This document shows, piece after piece, positions 1-8,320 of a stretch of 33,996 bases of DNA (its first letter is position 1; each line of letters begins with the position of its first letter). The stretch spans positions 1-33,996 of IMG/VR virus record IMGVR_UViG_3300012964_000033. One strand, given 5' to 3'. This stretch comes from a virus. A program made the position numbers and the translations under genes. The notes beneath the pieces were generated by a model that searched no databases, was not told the origin of the DNA, and saw nothing but the letters and a program-made list of their open reading frames with translations.

Positions 1-2
1 CA

Positions 3-431
3 ATGAGTCTTCCCGGCTATGTCATGTTCGGCGGTCCCAAGGCGCGCGGCACGCGCGTCCATGGTGACATCGTGGTGAGTTACCAGTACGTCAACGGCGA
101 GCCGGCGCTGGTGCTGTGGCCGAAACGCCCGACTGCCCGGTCCGGCGCGTTCTGCATCTGTCTGTCGTCGGCCTTCAAATACGCCGAGGACGCCTACTTG
201 GTCGAGCAGGCGGCCAAGGCCTGTGAAGTCCTGCAGCTGTTCCCGACCAAGCAGACCGTCTTCCAGATTGCCAGCGCCATCCAGGACAACCTCGACGAAC
301 TGGTCAAGATGAAGCCGGAGCCGACCATCGGCAAGCCGGAAAGCGTTGGCGAGGGGAAGTTGTTTCTGCCCAACGGCAATAGCATCCACTTCGAGATCCC
401 GCGCGCGCAGCTTGAGGACATGGCGGAATGA
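3..431 (+). CDS. Small conserved phage protein upstream of portal
   Basis: This 142-residue protein begins at an ATG two bases into the window and ends by overlapping the portal start (ATGA). Any gene before it, probably the large terminase, lies outside the window. The N-terminal half looks beta-rich and the middle (about residues 60-105) helical. The ending LEDMAE is acidic. I see no catalytic motif, signal peptide or membrane segment. Its position next to the portal suggests a head-assembly or packaging accessory role, but this is inference from context only. The ATG overlaps a possible TGA of an upstream frame at 4-6, which would fit the stop/start coupling used throughout the region. Confidence 0.75.
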   Translation: MSLPGYVMFGGPKARGTRVHGDIVVSYQYVNGEPALVLWPKRPTARSGAFCICLSSAFKYAEDAYLVEQAAKACEVLQLFPTKQTVFQIASAIQDNLDELVKMKPEPTIGKPESVGEGKLFLPNGNSIHFEIPRAQLEDMAE

Positions 432-2674
432 GTCAGTTCGAGAACGTCCAGACGATTCCGGCGCACGATCCGGCGATTCCGCAGGATCCGGAGGGTGACG
501 CCCCGGTCAAAACGCATCCGCTGGACACCGATGCCGGCGTGCAGAAACAGGGCAAGCTCATGGCCTGGTACACGCAGGAGCGCGAGAAGCAGGCCGCGAA
601 CCGCTACCAGATGGCCCTCGACGAGGACTTCTACGACGGCCTGCAATGGTCCGAGGAGGAGATTCAGGAGTTGGCCGAGCGCGGTCAGGCGGCGCTTGTG
701 TACAACAAGATCAAGCCGACGGTCGACTGGGTGCTGGGCACCGAGAAGCGCACGCGCATCGACTTCAAGGTTCTGCCGCGCGAAGAACAGGATTACCAGG
801 GTGCCGAGGACAAGACCAAGCTCCTCAAGTACCTGTCGGACGTCAACAAGGCGCCGTTCGCCAGGTCGCGCGCGTTCGCGGATGCGATCAAGGCCGGCGT
901 TGGATGGCTGGAAGACGGCGCGCGTGGTGATCCGGAGGAAGAAATCCTGTTCACCCGCAACGAGTCGTGGCGCAACATCATCTACGATTCGAGTGCGATC
1001 GAGCGTGATCTTAAAGATGCGCGCTACATCTTCCGTATTCGCTATGTGGATCTGGACGTCGCCCAGTCGTATTTCCCGGACCGTGCTGAAATCTTGCGCC
1101 AGGCCGCTGTGTCCGCCGACCTGTTCAATACCGAGCAGGACGACGAGTTCTGGTATCTCGGCCAACACTTCCAGGCGCGCGACGCCCGCGGTGAAGTGAT
1201 CGGCCGCCGGACCTTCGTATCCGATGCGCTATTCTGGAACCGGCGCGAGCGCGTCAAACTCATCGAGTGCTGGTATCGTGATCCGGTCACCGAGAAAATC
1301 ATCAACGGCGGCGATTCCAGTCTTCACGGCAAGCTCTACAACGCCCAGGACGCGGTCCACGTCGAGGCGCAGCGCCAGGGCATCGTCAGCATCTACGACC
1401 GCGTCCGGTTTCAGGTCCGGTGCGCGGTGCTGACGGAAGACCGCCTGCTTGTGGATTCGCCGAGCCCCTACCGGCACAACCGATTCCCGTTCACACCGAT
1501 CTGGTGCTACCGCCGGGCACGCGACAATGCGCCGTATGGCCTGATCCGCAACATCCGCGACCCGCAGGAAGACCTGAACAAGCGCGCCAGCAAGGCGCTG
1601 TTCATCCTGTCCACCAACCGGATCGAGGGTGAGGAGGGGGCGGTAGACGACTGGGACCAGACCGCCGAGGAAGCCGCGCGCCCGGATGGTGTCATCATCC
1701 GAAAGAAGGGCTCCGAATTGAAGATCCACCGCGATACGGAACTCGCGGAGGAACACCTGACGATCATGCAGACCGACGCCCGCATGATTCAGGACGTGGG
1801 CGGCGTCACTGACGAGAACCTTGGCCACCAGACCAACGCCACGTCCGGACGCGCAATCCTTGCCAGACAGGACCAGGGTAGCGTGGTGACGGCCGAGCCA
1901 TTCGACAATCTGCGCTTCGGCCTGCAGCTGGAGGGTGAGATGCAGCTTTCCCTTATCGAGCAGTATTACACCATGCCGAAGGTTGTCCGCATCGTCGGCA
2001 ACAAGGGAAAGCTCGACTGGTCCAAGGTCAACCAGATCGACCCGACCACTGGTGAAGTGCTGAACGACATCACCGCGAACCAGGCGGATTTCGTGATCGG
2101 CGATGAGGATTTCCGCCAATCCATGCGGATCGCCATGTTCGAGACCCTGAGCGACATGGTGGCGAAGATGCCGCCGGAAGTCTCCATGAACCTCATGGAT
2201 CTGGTGGTGGACCTGTCGGACGCACCGAACAAGGAGGAGTTCGTGGCGCGCATCCGCAAGATCAACGGCCAGGTGGATCCGGACGCGAAGCTCACGCCGC
2301 AGCAGATCAAGGACATGCAGGACAAGGCGCAGCAGGATCAGGAGAAAGCCGCAATCGCCAAGCGTGCCGCGCTCGCCAAGATCACCAAGGACGAAACGTC
2401 ATCCGAATTGAATGCCGCGCAGGCGGTCAATCTCCAAGTGGACTCGCACGCCAAGGCGGCGCCCGTCGCTGCACAGCTTGCCAGCGCGCCACAGTTGGCC
2501 GCGCTGATCGAAACCTTGATTGCGAAGTCCGTACAGGAGGCCATCAGCGAATCGCTAGGCACATCGCCCACACCGGCGCCACCGGCGATGCTGCCAGGAG
2601 GGATGCCGCCCGGCGCGGGCGGTCCCGCGATTGGACCCCAAGGCATGGCGCCGGTTGGCGGTCCACCACAGTAA
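428..2674 (+). CDS. Portal protein, P22-like
   Basis: The dodecameric portal forms the vertex through which DNA is packaged and ejected. The protein has 748 residues, close to P22 gp1 (725). The helical N-terminal region with EDFYDGLQWSEEE (about residues 60-75), the VYNKIKPTVDWVLGTEKR segment (about 90-108) and the GRAILARQDQG segment (about 475-485) are the pattern I associate with P22-type portals. The C-terminal 120 residues are helical, rich in Ala, Gln and Lys, and end in a Pro/Gly tail, consistent with a portal barrel and flexible end. The start overlaps the preceding stop by 4 nt, and the scaffold gene follows after 18 nt, as expected in a head operon. Confidence 0.9.
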   Translation: MSQFENVQTIPAHDPAIPQDPEGDAPVKTHPLDTDAGVQKQGKLMAWYTQEREKQAANRYQMALDEDFYDGLQWSEEEIQELAERGQAALVYNKIKPTVDWVLGTEKRTRIDFKVLPREEQDYQGAEDKTKLLKYLSDVNKAPFARSRAFADAIKAGVGWLEDGARGDPEEEILFTRNESWRNIIYDSSAIERDLKDARYIFRIRYVDLDVAQSYFPDRAEILRQAAVSADLFNTEQDDEFWYLGQHFQARDARGEVIGRRTFVSDALFWNRRERVKLIECWYRDPVTEKIINGGDSSLHGKLYNAQDAVHVEAQRQGIVSIYDRVRFQVRCAVLTEDRLLVDSPSPYRHNRFPFTPIWCYRRARDNAPYGLIRNIRDPQEDLNKRASKALFILSTNRIEGEEGAVDDWDQTAEEAARPDGVIIRKKGSELKIHRDTELAEEHLTIMQTDARMIQDVGGVTDENLGHQTNATSGRAILARQDQGSVVTAEPFDNLRFGLQLEGEMQLSLIEQYYTMPKVVRIVGNKGKLDWSKVNQIDPTTGEVLNDITANQADFVIGDEDFRQSMRIAMFETLSDMVAKMPPEVSMNLMDLVVDLSDAPNKEEFVARIRKINGQVDPDAKLTPQQIKDMQDKAQQDQEKAAIAKRAALAKITKDETSSELNAAQAVNLQVDSHAKAAPVAAQLASAPQLAALIETLIAKSVQEAISESLGTSPTPAPPAMLPGGMPPGAGGPAIGPQGMAPVGGPPQ

Positions 2675-2692
2675 TCCAAGAACGAGGACGAT

Positions 2693-3649
2693 ATGACCGG
2701 AGAGACCACTTTTACCGATGACGAGTTGGCACATTTGAGCCCCGAGGAGCGTGCAGCCGTTGCCGCGCCGGAGGATGCCGACGGTACGGCGACTGACGCC
2801 GGATCCGGCACCGATGCCGAAGATCCGGATTTCGGCGCGCATGTCCCGGATGCCGGCGGCGAAGGCGCTGGTGCCGCAGCCGCAGCCGGCGGGGATGGTG
2901 ATGGGGATGGCGGAGACGCAGGCGCCGAAGCGGCGGCCGCGGACGATGACGCCCAACACCGTAACGCTATCCTGTTCCCGGAAATCAAGATCGAAGGGCC
3001 GGCCGACTTCGAGGCGTTGATGAAGACGTTTGGCGATGAGCGGTCCGCGATCGTCACCAAGTTCAAGGAAGGGGAGATTGGTGTCGACGATCTCCTGTCA
3101 CAGACCCATGAAGTCGACCAGCGCATCGCCGCGCTGCGCGAGCACAACTTGGCCGCCAATCTCGCCAATGAATTCACGACTCAGGGGAAGAAGCAGGCCG
3201 CGCAGGACTTGTGGCAGCGCGAGCAGGACACATTCATGGACGACCATCAGGAGTACAACAACGATCCGATCCTGCGCTCGGCGCTGAACGCGGCCGTTGT
3301 CACCCTGGCGCGAGATCCCGAAAACCGCCGCTGGACTGGCGCCAAGGTTCTCGAAGAAGCGCACAAGCAGGTTCAGGCGCGTTTCGCGCAACCGTCTGCC
3401 GGCGACAAGCCGACCGACAAGCCGACCGACAAGCAACCGAGCGAGGCGGCCAAGAAGACCGAGGCGGCGCGCCGTCCGGATCTGGCGAGCCTGCCGCGGA
3501 CGCTTGGCGGTCTGCCGCCGGCCGATGTCTCGAGCACCGGGCAGGACGAGTTCGCGGCGCTCGACAGTCTGTCGGGTGTGGAACTGGAGAACGCGCTCGC
3601 CAAGCTCACACCAGAGCAGGAAAGCCGCTATTTGAGGGCTGGCGCGTAA
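2693..3649 (+). CDS. Scaffold-type head assembly protein
   Basis: The 318-residue protein lies between portal and major capsid. The first 85 residues are very acidic and Ala/Gly/Asp-rich (low complexity). Residues about 90-235 are charged and helical with likely coiled coil. Then come short DKPTDKP repeats and a helical tail (LENALAKLTPEQESRYLRAG). This unstructured, acidic, helical make-up without catalytic motifs, together with position, is typical of podovirus scaffolds that template the procapsid and leave before packaging. A GAGG Shine-Dalgarno (SD) sequence precedes the ATG. Function is inferred from architecture and context. Confidence 0.75.
   Translation: MTGETTFTDDELAHLSPEERAAVAAPEDADGTATDAGSGTDAEDPDFGAHVPDAGGEGAGAAAAAGGDGDGDGGDAGAEAAAADDDAQHRNAILFPEIKIEGPADFEALMKTFGDERSAIVTKFKEGEIGVDDLLSQTHEVDQRIAALREHNLAANLANEFTTQGKKQAAQDLWQREQDTFMDDHQEYNNDPILRSALNAAVVTLARDPENRRWTGAKVLEEAHKQVQARFAQPSAGDKPTDKPTDKQPSEAAKKTEAARRPDLASLPRTLGGLPPADVSSTGQDEFAALDSLSGVELENALAKLTPEQESRYLRAGA
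3404..3434 (+). repeat. 12-bp tandem repeat in scaffold gene
   Basis: The unit GACAAGCCGACC occurs twice in full (3404-3415 and 3416-3427) and then partially (GACAAGC). It encodes Asp-Lys-Pro-Thr repeats in a linker of the scaffold protein and probably arose by slippage. Confidence 0.8.
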
Positions 3650-3653
3650 CCCA

Positions 3654-3860
3654 ATGTCTTTGCACATTGACTTGCGGGTCGGACAGTCCGTGTCGATCGA
3701 CAATGGCCGTGTCGTAATGACGCTCAAGGACAAGAGCGGCAAGAAGGCCAGTCTCGAATTCGACGCGGACAAGTCCGTCCGCATCCAGAAGCTTGACGGC
3801 CACGACTCCGCCCATGTGGCGGCCGGCGGCCTCTCAGATCCGGTCCTGTCTACCGGATAA
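3654..3860 (+). CDS. CsrA-like small protein
   Basis: The 68-residue protein resembles the CsrA/RsmA RNA-binding fold. The segment RVGQSVSIDNGRVVMTLKD lines up with the CsrA pattern R-V-G-E-x-L-x-I followed by beta strands, and DADKSVRI lines up with the strand before the CsrA REEI helix. The canonical HREEI segment is not conserved here (it reads QKLDGHD), so RNA binding may be altered or lost. It sits between scaffold and major capsid genes. Directly downstream, the capsid leader contains two stem-loops, one with GGA near its apex, which is the kind of site CsrA proteins bind. Whether it regulates capsid mRNA or is a structural protein that borrowed the fold cannot be told from sequence. 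Confidence 0.6.
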   Translation: MSLHIDLRVGQSVSIDNGRVVMTLKDKSGKKASLEFDADKSVRIQKLDGHDSAHVAAGGLSDPVLSTG

Positions 3861-3867
3861 ACGATTT

Positions 3868-3908
3868 TCGCGGGATCCCGCGACAAGCCCCGACCTGGGC
3901 ATCAGGTC
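3868..3908 (+). promoter_or_regulatory. Two tandem stem-loops in capsid leader
   Basis: The first is a perfect 16-nt palindrome, TCGCGGGATCCCGCGA, at 3868-3883, with GGA next to the apex. The second is GACCTG-GGCAT-CAGGTC at 3892-3908. No T-tract follows either, so they do not look like terminators. They lie in the 90-nt leader before the major capsid ATG and could stabilise the mRNA or bind a regulator. Role inferred. Confidence 0.5.
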
Positions 3909-3950
3909 ATCGCCAGCGCATGAGTGCGGCACCAAACAAGGAGCCTACTC

Positions 3951-5057
3951 ATGGCACGCACTATCGTTGGCCTTAACGACGCCAAAGCCGTCAAGCGGTA
4001 CTCCGGCTATCTGGCGGTCGACGTGGGACGCACGTCCTACTTCAACAAGAAGTTCATGGGCGTCGGTGAAGACTCCAGCATGCCGATCCAGATGCTTCCG
4101 CACCTGGAGAACGATGCTGGCGAGCAGATCACCTACGACCTGAGCATGCAGCTCAAGATGCAGCCGGTCGAGGGCGACTCCACGCTGGAAGGCAAGGAGG
4201 AAGACCTCAAGTTCTACACCGACAACGTGTACATCGACCAGATGCGCGGCGGTGTGAACACCGGTGGCCGGATGACGCGCAAGCGCACCATCCATGACCT
4301 CCGCAAGGTCGCTCGCAAACGCCAGGGCGAGTGGTGGGCGCGCGTGTTCGACGAGCTGTTCTTCATGTATCTGGCGGGCGCCCGCGGCATCAATGCGGAT
4401 TACATCTATCCGACCACCTACACCGGCTTCGCCAACAACGCCCTGACGGCACCGGACTCGAACCACATCCTGTACTCGGGTTCTGCCACTGGCAAGGCCA
4501 ATCTGGCGTCGACCGACAAGATGTCGCTCACCACGATTGACCGTCTGGTGGCGAAGGCCGACATGATGGGTGGCGGCACGACCGGCGTTCCGCAGATCCA
4601 GCCCATCATGATCGACGGCGAGGAGCATTACGTCCTCGTGATGACGCCGTGGGACGAGTACAACGTCCGCGCCAACGCCAGCACCGGTCAGTGGATGGAC
4701 ATCCAGAAGGCCGCGGCCACGGCGGTCGGAAACAAGAGCCCGATCTTCAAGGGCGGTCTCGGCATGTACAACGACGTCGTGCTGCACAAGCACAAGGCGG
4801 TGATTCGGTTCACCGACTACGGCGCCGGCGCCAACGTCTCCGCCTCGCGTTCTCTTTTCATGGGTACGCAGGCGGCGGTGTGCGCGTTCGGTTCCCCGGG
4901 CACCGGTCTGCGGTTCGACTGGAACGAGGAGTCGCGCGACAACGGCAACCAGGCGGTCATCACGACCTCGACCATCTGCGGCATCAAGAAGACCTCGTTC
5001 AACAGCGAGGACTTCGGCGTGATCGCGGTGGATTCGGCGGCTGCCGATCCGGGCTGA
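3951..5057 (+). CDS. Major capsid protein, N4 gp56-like
   Basis: The 368-residue protein is the expected major head shell subunit. The N-terminus (MARTIVGLNDAKAVKRYSG), the segment LENDAGEQITYDLSMQLK (about residues 48-65), the GGRMTRKRTIHDLR stretch (about 105-118) and the GMYNDVVLHKHKAVIR strand region (about 272-287) match the pattern of N4 gp56-family HK97-fold capsid proteins as I know it. I chose ATG 3951 over an in-frame GTG at 3924 because AAGGAG precedes it at good distance. It follows the scaffold and CsrA-like genes. A hairpin at 5079 separates it from the next virion gene. Confidence 0.85.
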   Translation: MARTIVGLNDAKAVKRYSGYLAVDVGRTSYFNKKFMGVGEDSSMPIQMLPHLENDAGEQITYDLSMQLKMQPVEGDSTLEGKEEDLKFYTDNVYIDQMRGGVNTGGRMTRKRTIHDLRKVARKRQGEWWARVFDELFFMYLAGARGINADYIYPTTYTGFANNALTAPDSNHILYSGSATGKANLASTDKMSLTTIDRLVAKADMMGGGTTGVPQIQPIMIDGEEHYVLVMTPWDEYNVRANASTGQWMDIQKAAATAVGNKSPIFKGGLGMYNDVVLHKHKAVIRFTDYGAGANVSASRSLFMGTQAAVCAFGSPGTGLRFDWNEESRDNGNQAVITTSTICGIKKTSFNSEDFGVIAVDSAAADPG

Positions 5058-5078
5058 TTCCAGCCACCTGACCAAGCT

Positions 5079-5098
5079 CCGGGCGCAAGAGTGCCCGG
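5079..5098 (+). promoter_or_regulatory. Stem-loop between capsid and decoration genes
   Basis: CCGGGCGC-AAGA-GTGCCCGG forms an 8-bp stem (one G-T pair) with a tetraloop. The following bases CTCATGCTTTCC are only weakly T-rich, so partial termination or mRNA end protection is more likely than full termination. It could tune the ratio of the two highly expressed head proteins. Confidence 0.5.
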
Positions 5099-5131
5099 CT
5101 CATGCTTTCCAAACTCAAGGAGTAAACACTC

Positions 5132-5611
5132 ATGTCGCTTCTGCAGACCAACTACGCAAAGGGCATCTATCCGATGCCGACCGCGGACGACTCGGATGTC
5201 ATTGCTGTCCGCATGGAGTACAGCCTCGCGGCTGCGCTCGCCCTCAACGATGTGATCGAAATGGGTCCGCTGCCCGCCGACCATGTGCCGGTCGATTGCA
5301 TCCTCGATGCCGACGACCTCGACACCAACGGCGCGCCGACCATCACCTTGTCGGCCGGTATCCTGAACGCGGGCAAGACCGCGATCAGCACCGCGGCAGC
5401 TGACGGTGGCGCGGCGTGGATCGCGGCCTCGACCGTCGCCCAGGCCGGCGGTCTCGTCCGTCCGACGGTGAGCGCCATCACGCGCGTTGCCCCGGATGCG
5501 GCCAACGACCGCCCCATGGGCGTGCTGGTGGCGGCCGGTCCGGCGACCGGCGCCGCAACCGGCAAGGTCGGCCTGACGGTGATGTACCGCGCTTCTTCCT
5601 ACGGCGCGTAA
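5132..5611 (+). CDS. Putative capsid decoration/head protein
   Basis: The protein has 159 residues and is rich in Ala, Gly, Thr and Val, predicted almost entirely beta. AAGGAG lies before the ATG. It starts with LLQTNYAKGIYPMPTADDSD and ends with GKVGLTVMYRASSYGA. Its position after the major capsid gene, its size and its composition fit small head decoration or vertex proteins that bind the shell after expansion. No enzymatic motif is seen. A strong terminator follows 21 nt after the stop, closing the head transcription unit. Function inferred from context. Confidence 0.65.
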   Translation: MSLLQTNYAKGIYPMPTADDSDVIAVRMEYSLAAALALNDVIEMGPLPADHVPVDCILDADDLDTNGAPTITLSAGILNAGKTAISTAAADGGAAWIAASTVAQAGGLVRPTVSAITRVAPDAANDRPMGVLVAAGPATGAATGKVGLTVMYRASSYGA

Positions 5612-5632
5612 TGCTGACTTGTAAGCAAGGCG

Positions 5633-5664
5633 AGGGGCGCCGGCCACGGCGCCCCTTTCTTTTT
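5633..5664 (+). terminator. Intrinsic terminator after head genes
   Basis: A perfect 10-bp stem (AGGGGCGCCG at 5633-5642, CGGCGCCCCT at 5647-5656) with loop GCCA is followed by TTCTTTTT. It lies in the 73-nt gap after the decoration gene and is the clearest intergenic terminator in the window. Confidence 0.9.
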
Positions 5665-5684
5665 CACCACAACCAGGAGTCTCT

Positions 5685-6080
5685 ATGCTCATCAAACTCA
5701 ATCTGATCCGTCAGGGTGGCAGCAAGATCGACATCGACGGTGTCGTCTACCACTTCGCCCCCAACAAGGACGGCCACCACGTCGCCGACGTGAAAAACAA
5801 GGACCACATCAAGCGATTCATGTCCATCGACGGCTATGAGCCGTATGAACATGGCGCCCCGGAGGAGACCAAGACTCCCAATCCTGCCGCCACGGGCGCG
5901 CCTGCGGCCACTGGCAGGAGTCCGGACGGCAAAGCCCCCGTGACGGACGCCTACGACGCCATGTCCAAGGACGAGCTTATCGCCAAGGTGACGGAGCGCA
6001 CCGGCAAGGCGCCGCACCCGAATACCGGCGAAAAGAGCCTGCGCGCCGCGCTGCGCGAACTCGACAAGGCTGCCGCCTAA
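5685..6080 (+). CDS. Virion-associated protein with HeH/LEM-like C-terminus
   Basis: The 131-residue protein has a good SD (CAGGAG). Residues 1-58 form a small domain (IDIDGVVYHFAPNKDGHHVADV, then HIKRFMSIDGYEPY) seen in phage head accessory proteins. Residues 60-90 are an Ala/Pro/Thr linker. Residues 93-127 (SKDELIAKVTERTGK, then KSLRAALREL) look like a HeH/LEM helix-extended-helix, a fold common at the C-termini of small phage head-completion proteins, possibly for DNA or protein binding. It lies between the head terminator and the connector genes. Function unproven. Confidence 0.65.
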   Translation: MLIKLNLIRQGGSKIDIDGVVYHFAPNKDGHHVADVKNKDHIKRFMSIDGYEPYEHGAPEETKTPNPAATGAPAATGRSPDGKAPVTDAYDAMSKDELIAKVTERTGKAPHPNTGEKSLRAALRELDKAAA

Positions 6081-6084
6081 GTAG

Positions 6085-6723
6085 ATGACGACGGCGTACA
6101 CCAGTTTTCTGCCGGAAGTCCTGCCGGCAGTACCCGGCTGCCCGCAGATCCTCGCGGTCGATGCGATCAGGAAGACCGCCATCGACTTCTGCGAGCGCGG
6201 GCTGGCGTGGCTCTACAACCATGATCCGCTGCCGTCGCTTGCCAACGAAGGCACCTATCCGTTCGAGCCGCCAACCGGGTCGCTGGTGTGCGAAGTCCGC
6301 CAGGCCAAGTACAACAACATTCGGCTGATCCCGAAGACCACCGAACAGCTCGACGAGATGTACCAGAACTGGCAGACCGAGACCGGCACCCAGCCGGCCT
6401 ACTACACCCAGATCGACGAGGACAACATCATCCTTGTCCCGATGCCGTCGTCGGCGATCTCTGACGCATTGGTCATGCTGGTGGCGCTCAAGCCGACGCT
6501 GGACTCGACAGAAGTGGATGACCGCATCTACCAGCAACACCTGATTCCGATTTCCGTGGGTGCGAAGGCCAAGCTGATGATGATGGACGGCCAACCATGG
6601 ACCAATGAGAAGAAGGCCGCCTACTTGGCCGGTGTGTACGAGGAGGCCGTCAGCAAGGCGCGTTACAAAGCCTCCAGCGGCCACGGCCGTGCCAGGCGCC
6701 GCACGCGCGGGAGTTACTTCTGA
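6085..6723 (+). CDS. Head-to-tail adaptor/connector protein
   Basis: The 212-residue protein begins 4 nt after the previous stop with a weak SD, suggesting translational coupling. Helical segments at about residues 20-45 (ILAVDAIRKTAIDFCERGLAW) and 165-200 flank a beta-rich middle. This matches adaptor proteins that dock under the portal in podoviruses. The C-terminus is basic (GHGRARRRTRGSYF). It ends in TGATG, overlapping the next gene, a second adaptor-like protein. I recognise the family only as a conserved phage adaptor type. The exact ring it forms is inferred. Confidence 0.65.
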   Translation: MTTAYTSFLPEVLPAVPGCPQILAVDAIRKTAIDFCERGLAWLYNHDPLPSLANEGTYPFEPPTGSLVCEVRQAKYNNIRLIPKTTEQLDEMYQNWQTETGTQPAYYTQIDEDNIILVPMPSSAISDALVMLVALKPTLDSTEVDDRIYQQHLIPISVGAKAKLMMMDGQPWTNEKKAAYLAGVYEEAVSKARYKASSGHGRARRRTRGSYF

Positions 6724-7403
6724 TGCTGGTCTCCGAGATCACCAACCGCGTGTCCGAGATCCTGCAGGACGACGACGCCGACTTCCCGAACGTCACCTGG
6801 ACACTTCCCGACATCATCGAATGGCTGAACGATGGCCTGCGTGTGCTGGTGGATCTTCGTCCGGATGCGTCCGCGGTCACGGCGTCGATTCTGTTGGTGG
6901 CCGGCACCAAGCAATCCTTGAGTGCGGACGGGGATCTGAGCCTCATCAAACTCACGCGCAACATGGGCGCCGATGGCGCGACACCCGGCAAGGTCATCAC
7001 CCTGGCCGACATGGACGCGATGGACCGATTCAATCCGGATTGGCACACCGACGACACGGATACGGTGGTGCAGAACTATATGTACAACGAGGCGCGCCCA
7101 GATGAATTCTGGGTGTATCCGCCGATCCCGAGCACGCCGAACGTGTATGTGGAGGGCATCAAGGCGGTTGCGCCGACGAAGGTCGCCGCAGCGGGAGACA
7201 CCCTGCCGGTCGATGGTATCTATGCGCCGGCACTCATCAGCTGGTGCGTCTACCGCGCGTTCTCGCGTGACAGCGAGGAAACGCCGAACAACGCGCGCGC
7301 CGTCGATGCTCGGCAGACGTTCTTCAATTTGATCCAGGGCAAGAGCGGCGGCGATCGCACCGTCGATCCAAATGTCCGCGAACTGGCGAGGCAGGGTAAA
7401 TGA
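6723..7403 (+). CDS. Phage connector/adaptor protein, DUF6682-like
   Basis: The 226-residue protein starts with MLVSEITNRVSEILQDDDADF and TWTLPDIIEWLNDGLRVLVDLRPDA, a pattern I recall from a family of tailed-phage adaptor proteins (DUF6682). A beta-rich middle and a helical segment near residues 175-205 (ALISWCVYRAFSRDSEE) follow. It overlaps the gene before (TGATG) and after (AAATGAC). With its predecessor it probably builds the connector between portal and tail. Family recognition is from memory and not verified. Confidence 0.65.
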   Translation: MLVSEITNRVSEILQDDDADFPNVTWTLPDIIEWLNDGLRVLVDLRPDASAVTASILLVAGTKQSLSADGDLSLIKLTRNMGADGATPGKVITLADMDAMDRFNPDWHTDDTDTVVQNYMYNEARPDEFWVYPPIPSTPNVYVEGIKAVAPTKVAAAGDTLPVDGIYAPALISWCVYRAFSRDSEETPNNARAVDARQTFFNLIQGKSGGDRTVDPNVRELARQGK

Positions 7404-7762
7404 CAACGACCGTCAATGAGGGTGACAAGGTCAACCTGACGATCCCGAAGGGACCCACATTCAAGAGGATCTTCTACTACAAGACCAAGGCGGGTGTGGC
7501 CGTGCCGCTGACCGGCTACACCGGCAAGTGCCAATTCCGGACGAGCGCGTCCGATACCACGGTGCTGTACGACAGCACGACCACGGGAGACATCACCATC
7601 GACGCGCCGACCGGTACGGTCACGCTCGAGATCCCGGCCGCCACCACGGCCGCGTGGACGTTCTCGTCCGCCGTGTACGACGTGATGCTGTTTGACGCGG
7701 TCGGCAAGGAAACCTTGCTTGTTCAGGGCCGCGTGACCGTCAAGCCGACCGTCACCCGCTGA
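7400..7762 (+). CDS. Small beta-sandwich virion protein
   Basis: The 120-residue protein is almost entirely predicted beta strands, with Thr/Val alternation (TGDITIDAPTGTVTLEIPAA) like Ig-type or baseplate-upper-protein N-terminal domains. It overlaps the preceding gene by 4 nt. No Cys pair typical of secreted Ig domains and no signal peptide. A structural role in the virion is inferred from composition and neighbours. Confidence 0.6.
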   Translation: MTTTVNEGDKVNLTIPKGPTFKRIFYYKTKAGVAVPLTGYTGKCQFRTSASDTTVLYDSTTTGDITIDAPTGTVTLEIPAATTAAWTFSSAVYDVMLFDAVGKETLLVQGRVTVKPTVTR

Positions 7763-7774
7763 CCGGAGACCGCT

Positions 7775-8071
7775 ATGCAGACACAGTATGCCGCATCCGC
7801 CCGGTCCAACAGCGTCCGGCAGTCTATCTCCGCCAAGATCATCCGTTGCGGCTGCACGGACGCCCAGAAAGCCTCCGGCACCTGGCACGGGCGCCGTCGC
7901 GCTATGTATCGCCACGGTGTTCTCGTCGGTTACATGGATCCGACGCCATGCCCGAACCCGAAAGCGGTCGAGGATAAGGGTGTTGTCTCCTACTGGCACC
8001 GCAACCCGCTCAAGCGGCTGTCGTACTGGTTCAAGACTCGTGTTCTCGGCCGCATCATTACCGACCTCTGA
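7775..8071 (+). CDS. Basic hypothetical protein with Cys residues
   Basis: The 98-residue protein is preceded by GGAG. It is basic and has a CGC motif near residue 26 and a later single Cys (TPCPNP). The C-terminal third, PLKRLSYWFKTRVLGRIITDL, is an amphipathic basic helix that could touch membrane or nucleic acid. I do not recognise the family. Its location among structural genes argues for a virion or assembly role, without proof. Confidence 0.6.
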   Translation: MQTQYAASARSNSVRQSISAKIIRCGCTDAQKASGTWHGRRRAMYRHGVLVGYMDPTPCPNPKAVEDKGVVSYWHRNPLKRLSYWFKTRVLGRIITDL

Positions 8072-8080
8072 AGGAGAGCG

Positions 8081-8320
8081 ATGAAACTGACCTATCGCGT
8101 CCATCGCGCCACGCGGCATGACCACTCGACAAAACTAATTCTGGCGGACGGACGCAAGATCACCGCGTTGATCCCGGTGCTGATTGTTGAACTCCTCCCG
8201 GACGGTCATCACGCCGAGGCCGGAGTCGTGCGTCTGGCTGTCGATAAAGACGTGCCTGCGGCGTCTGTTCTGTTTCAGGAGGGCAAGACCGTGACCCTGA
8301 ACATCGAGGAAGGCGCGTAA
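8081..8320 (+). CDS. Small hypothetical beta-rich protein
   Basis: The 79-residue protein has a strong SD (AAGGAGAG) 9 nt after the previous stop. It is predicted mostly beta (KLILADGRKITALIPVLIVEL and EGKTVTLNIEEG) with no motif I can name. Its stop overlaps the next start (TAATG), indicating coupled translation with the following tail-type protein. Confidence 0.6.
   Translation: MKLTYRVHRATRHDHSTKLILADGRKITALIPVLIVELLPDGHHAEAGVVRLAVDKDVPAASVLFQEGKTVTLNIEEGA

Noticed and set aside
3660-3720. TTGACT as a -35 promoter element for the capsid gene
   Set aside because: No convincing -10 box at suitable spacing, and it lies inside the CsrA-like coding sequence.
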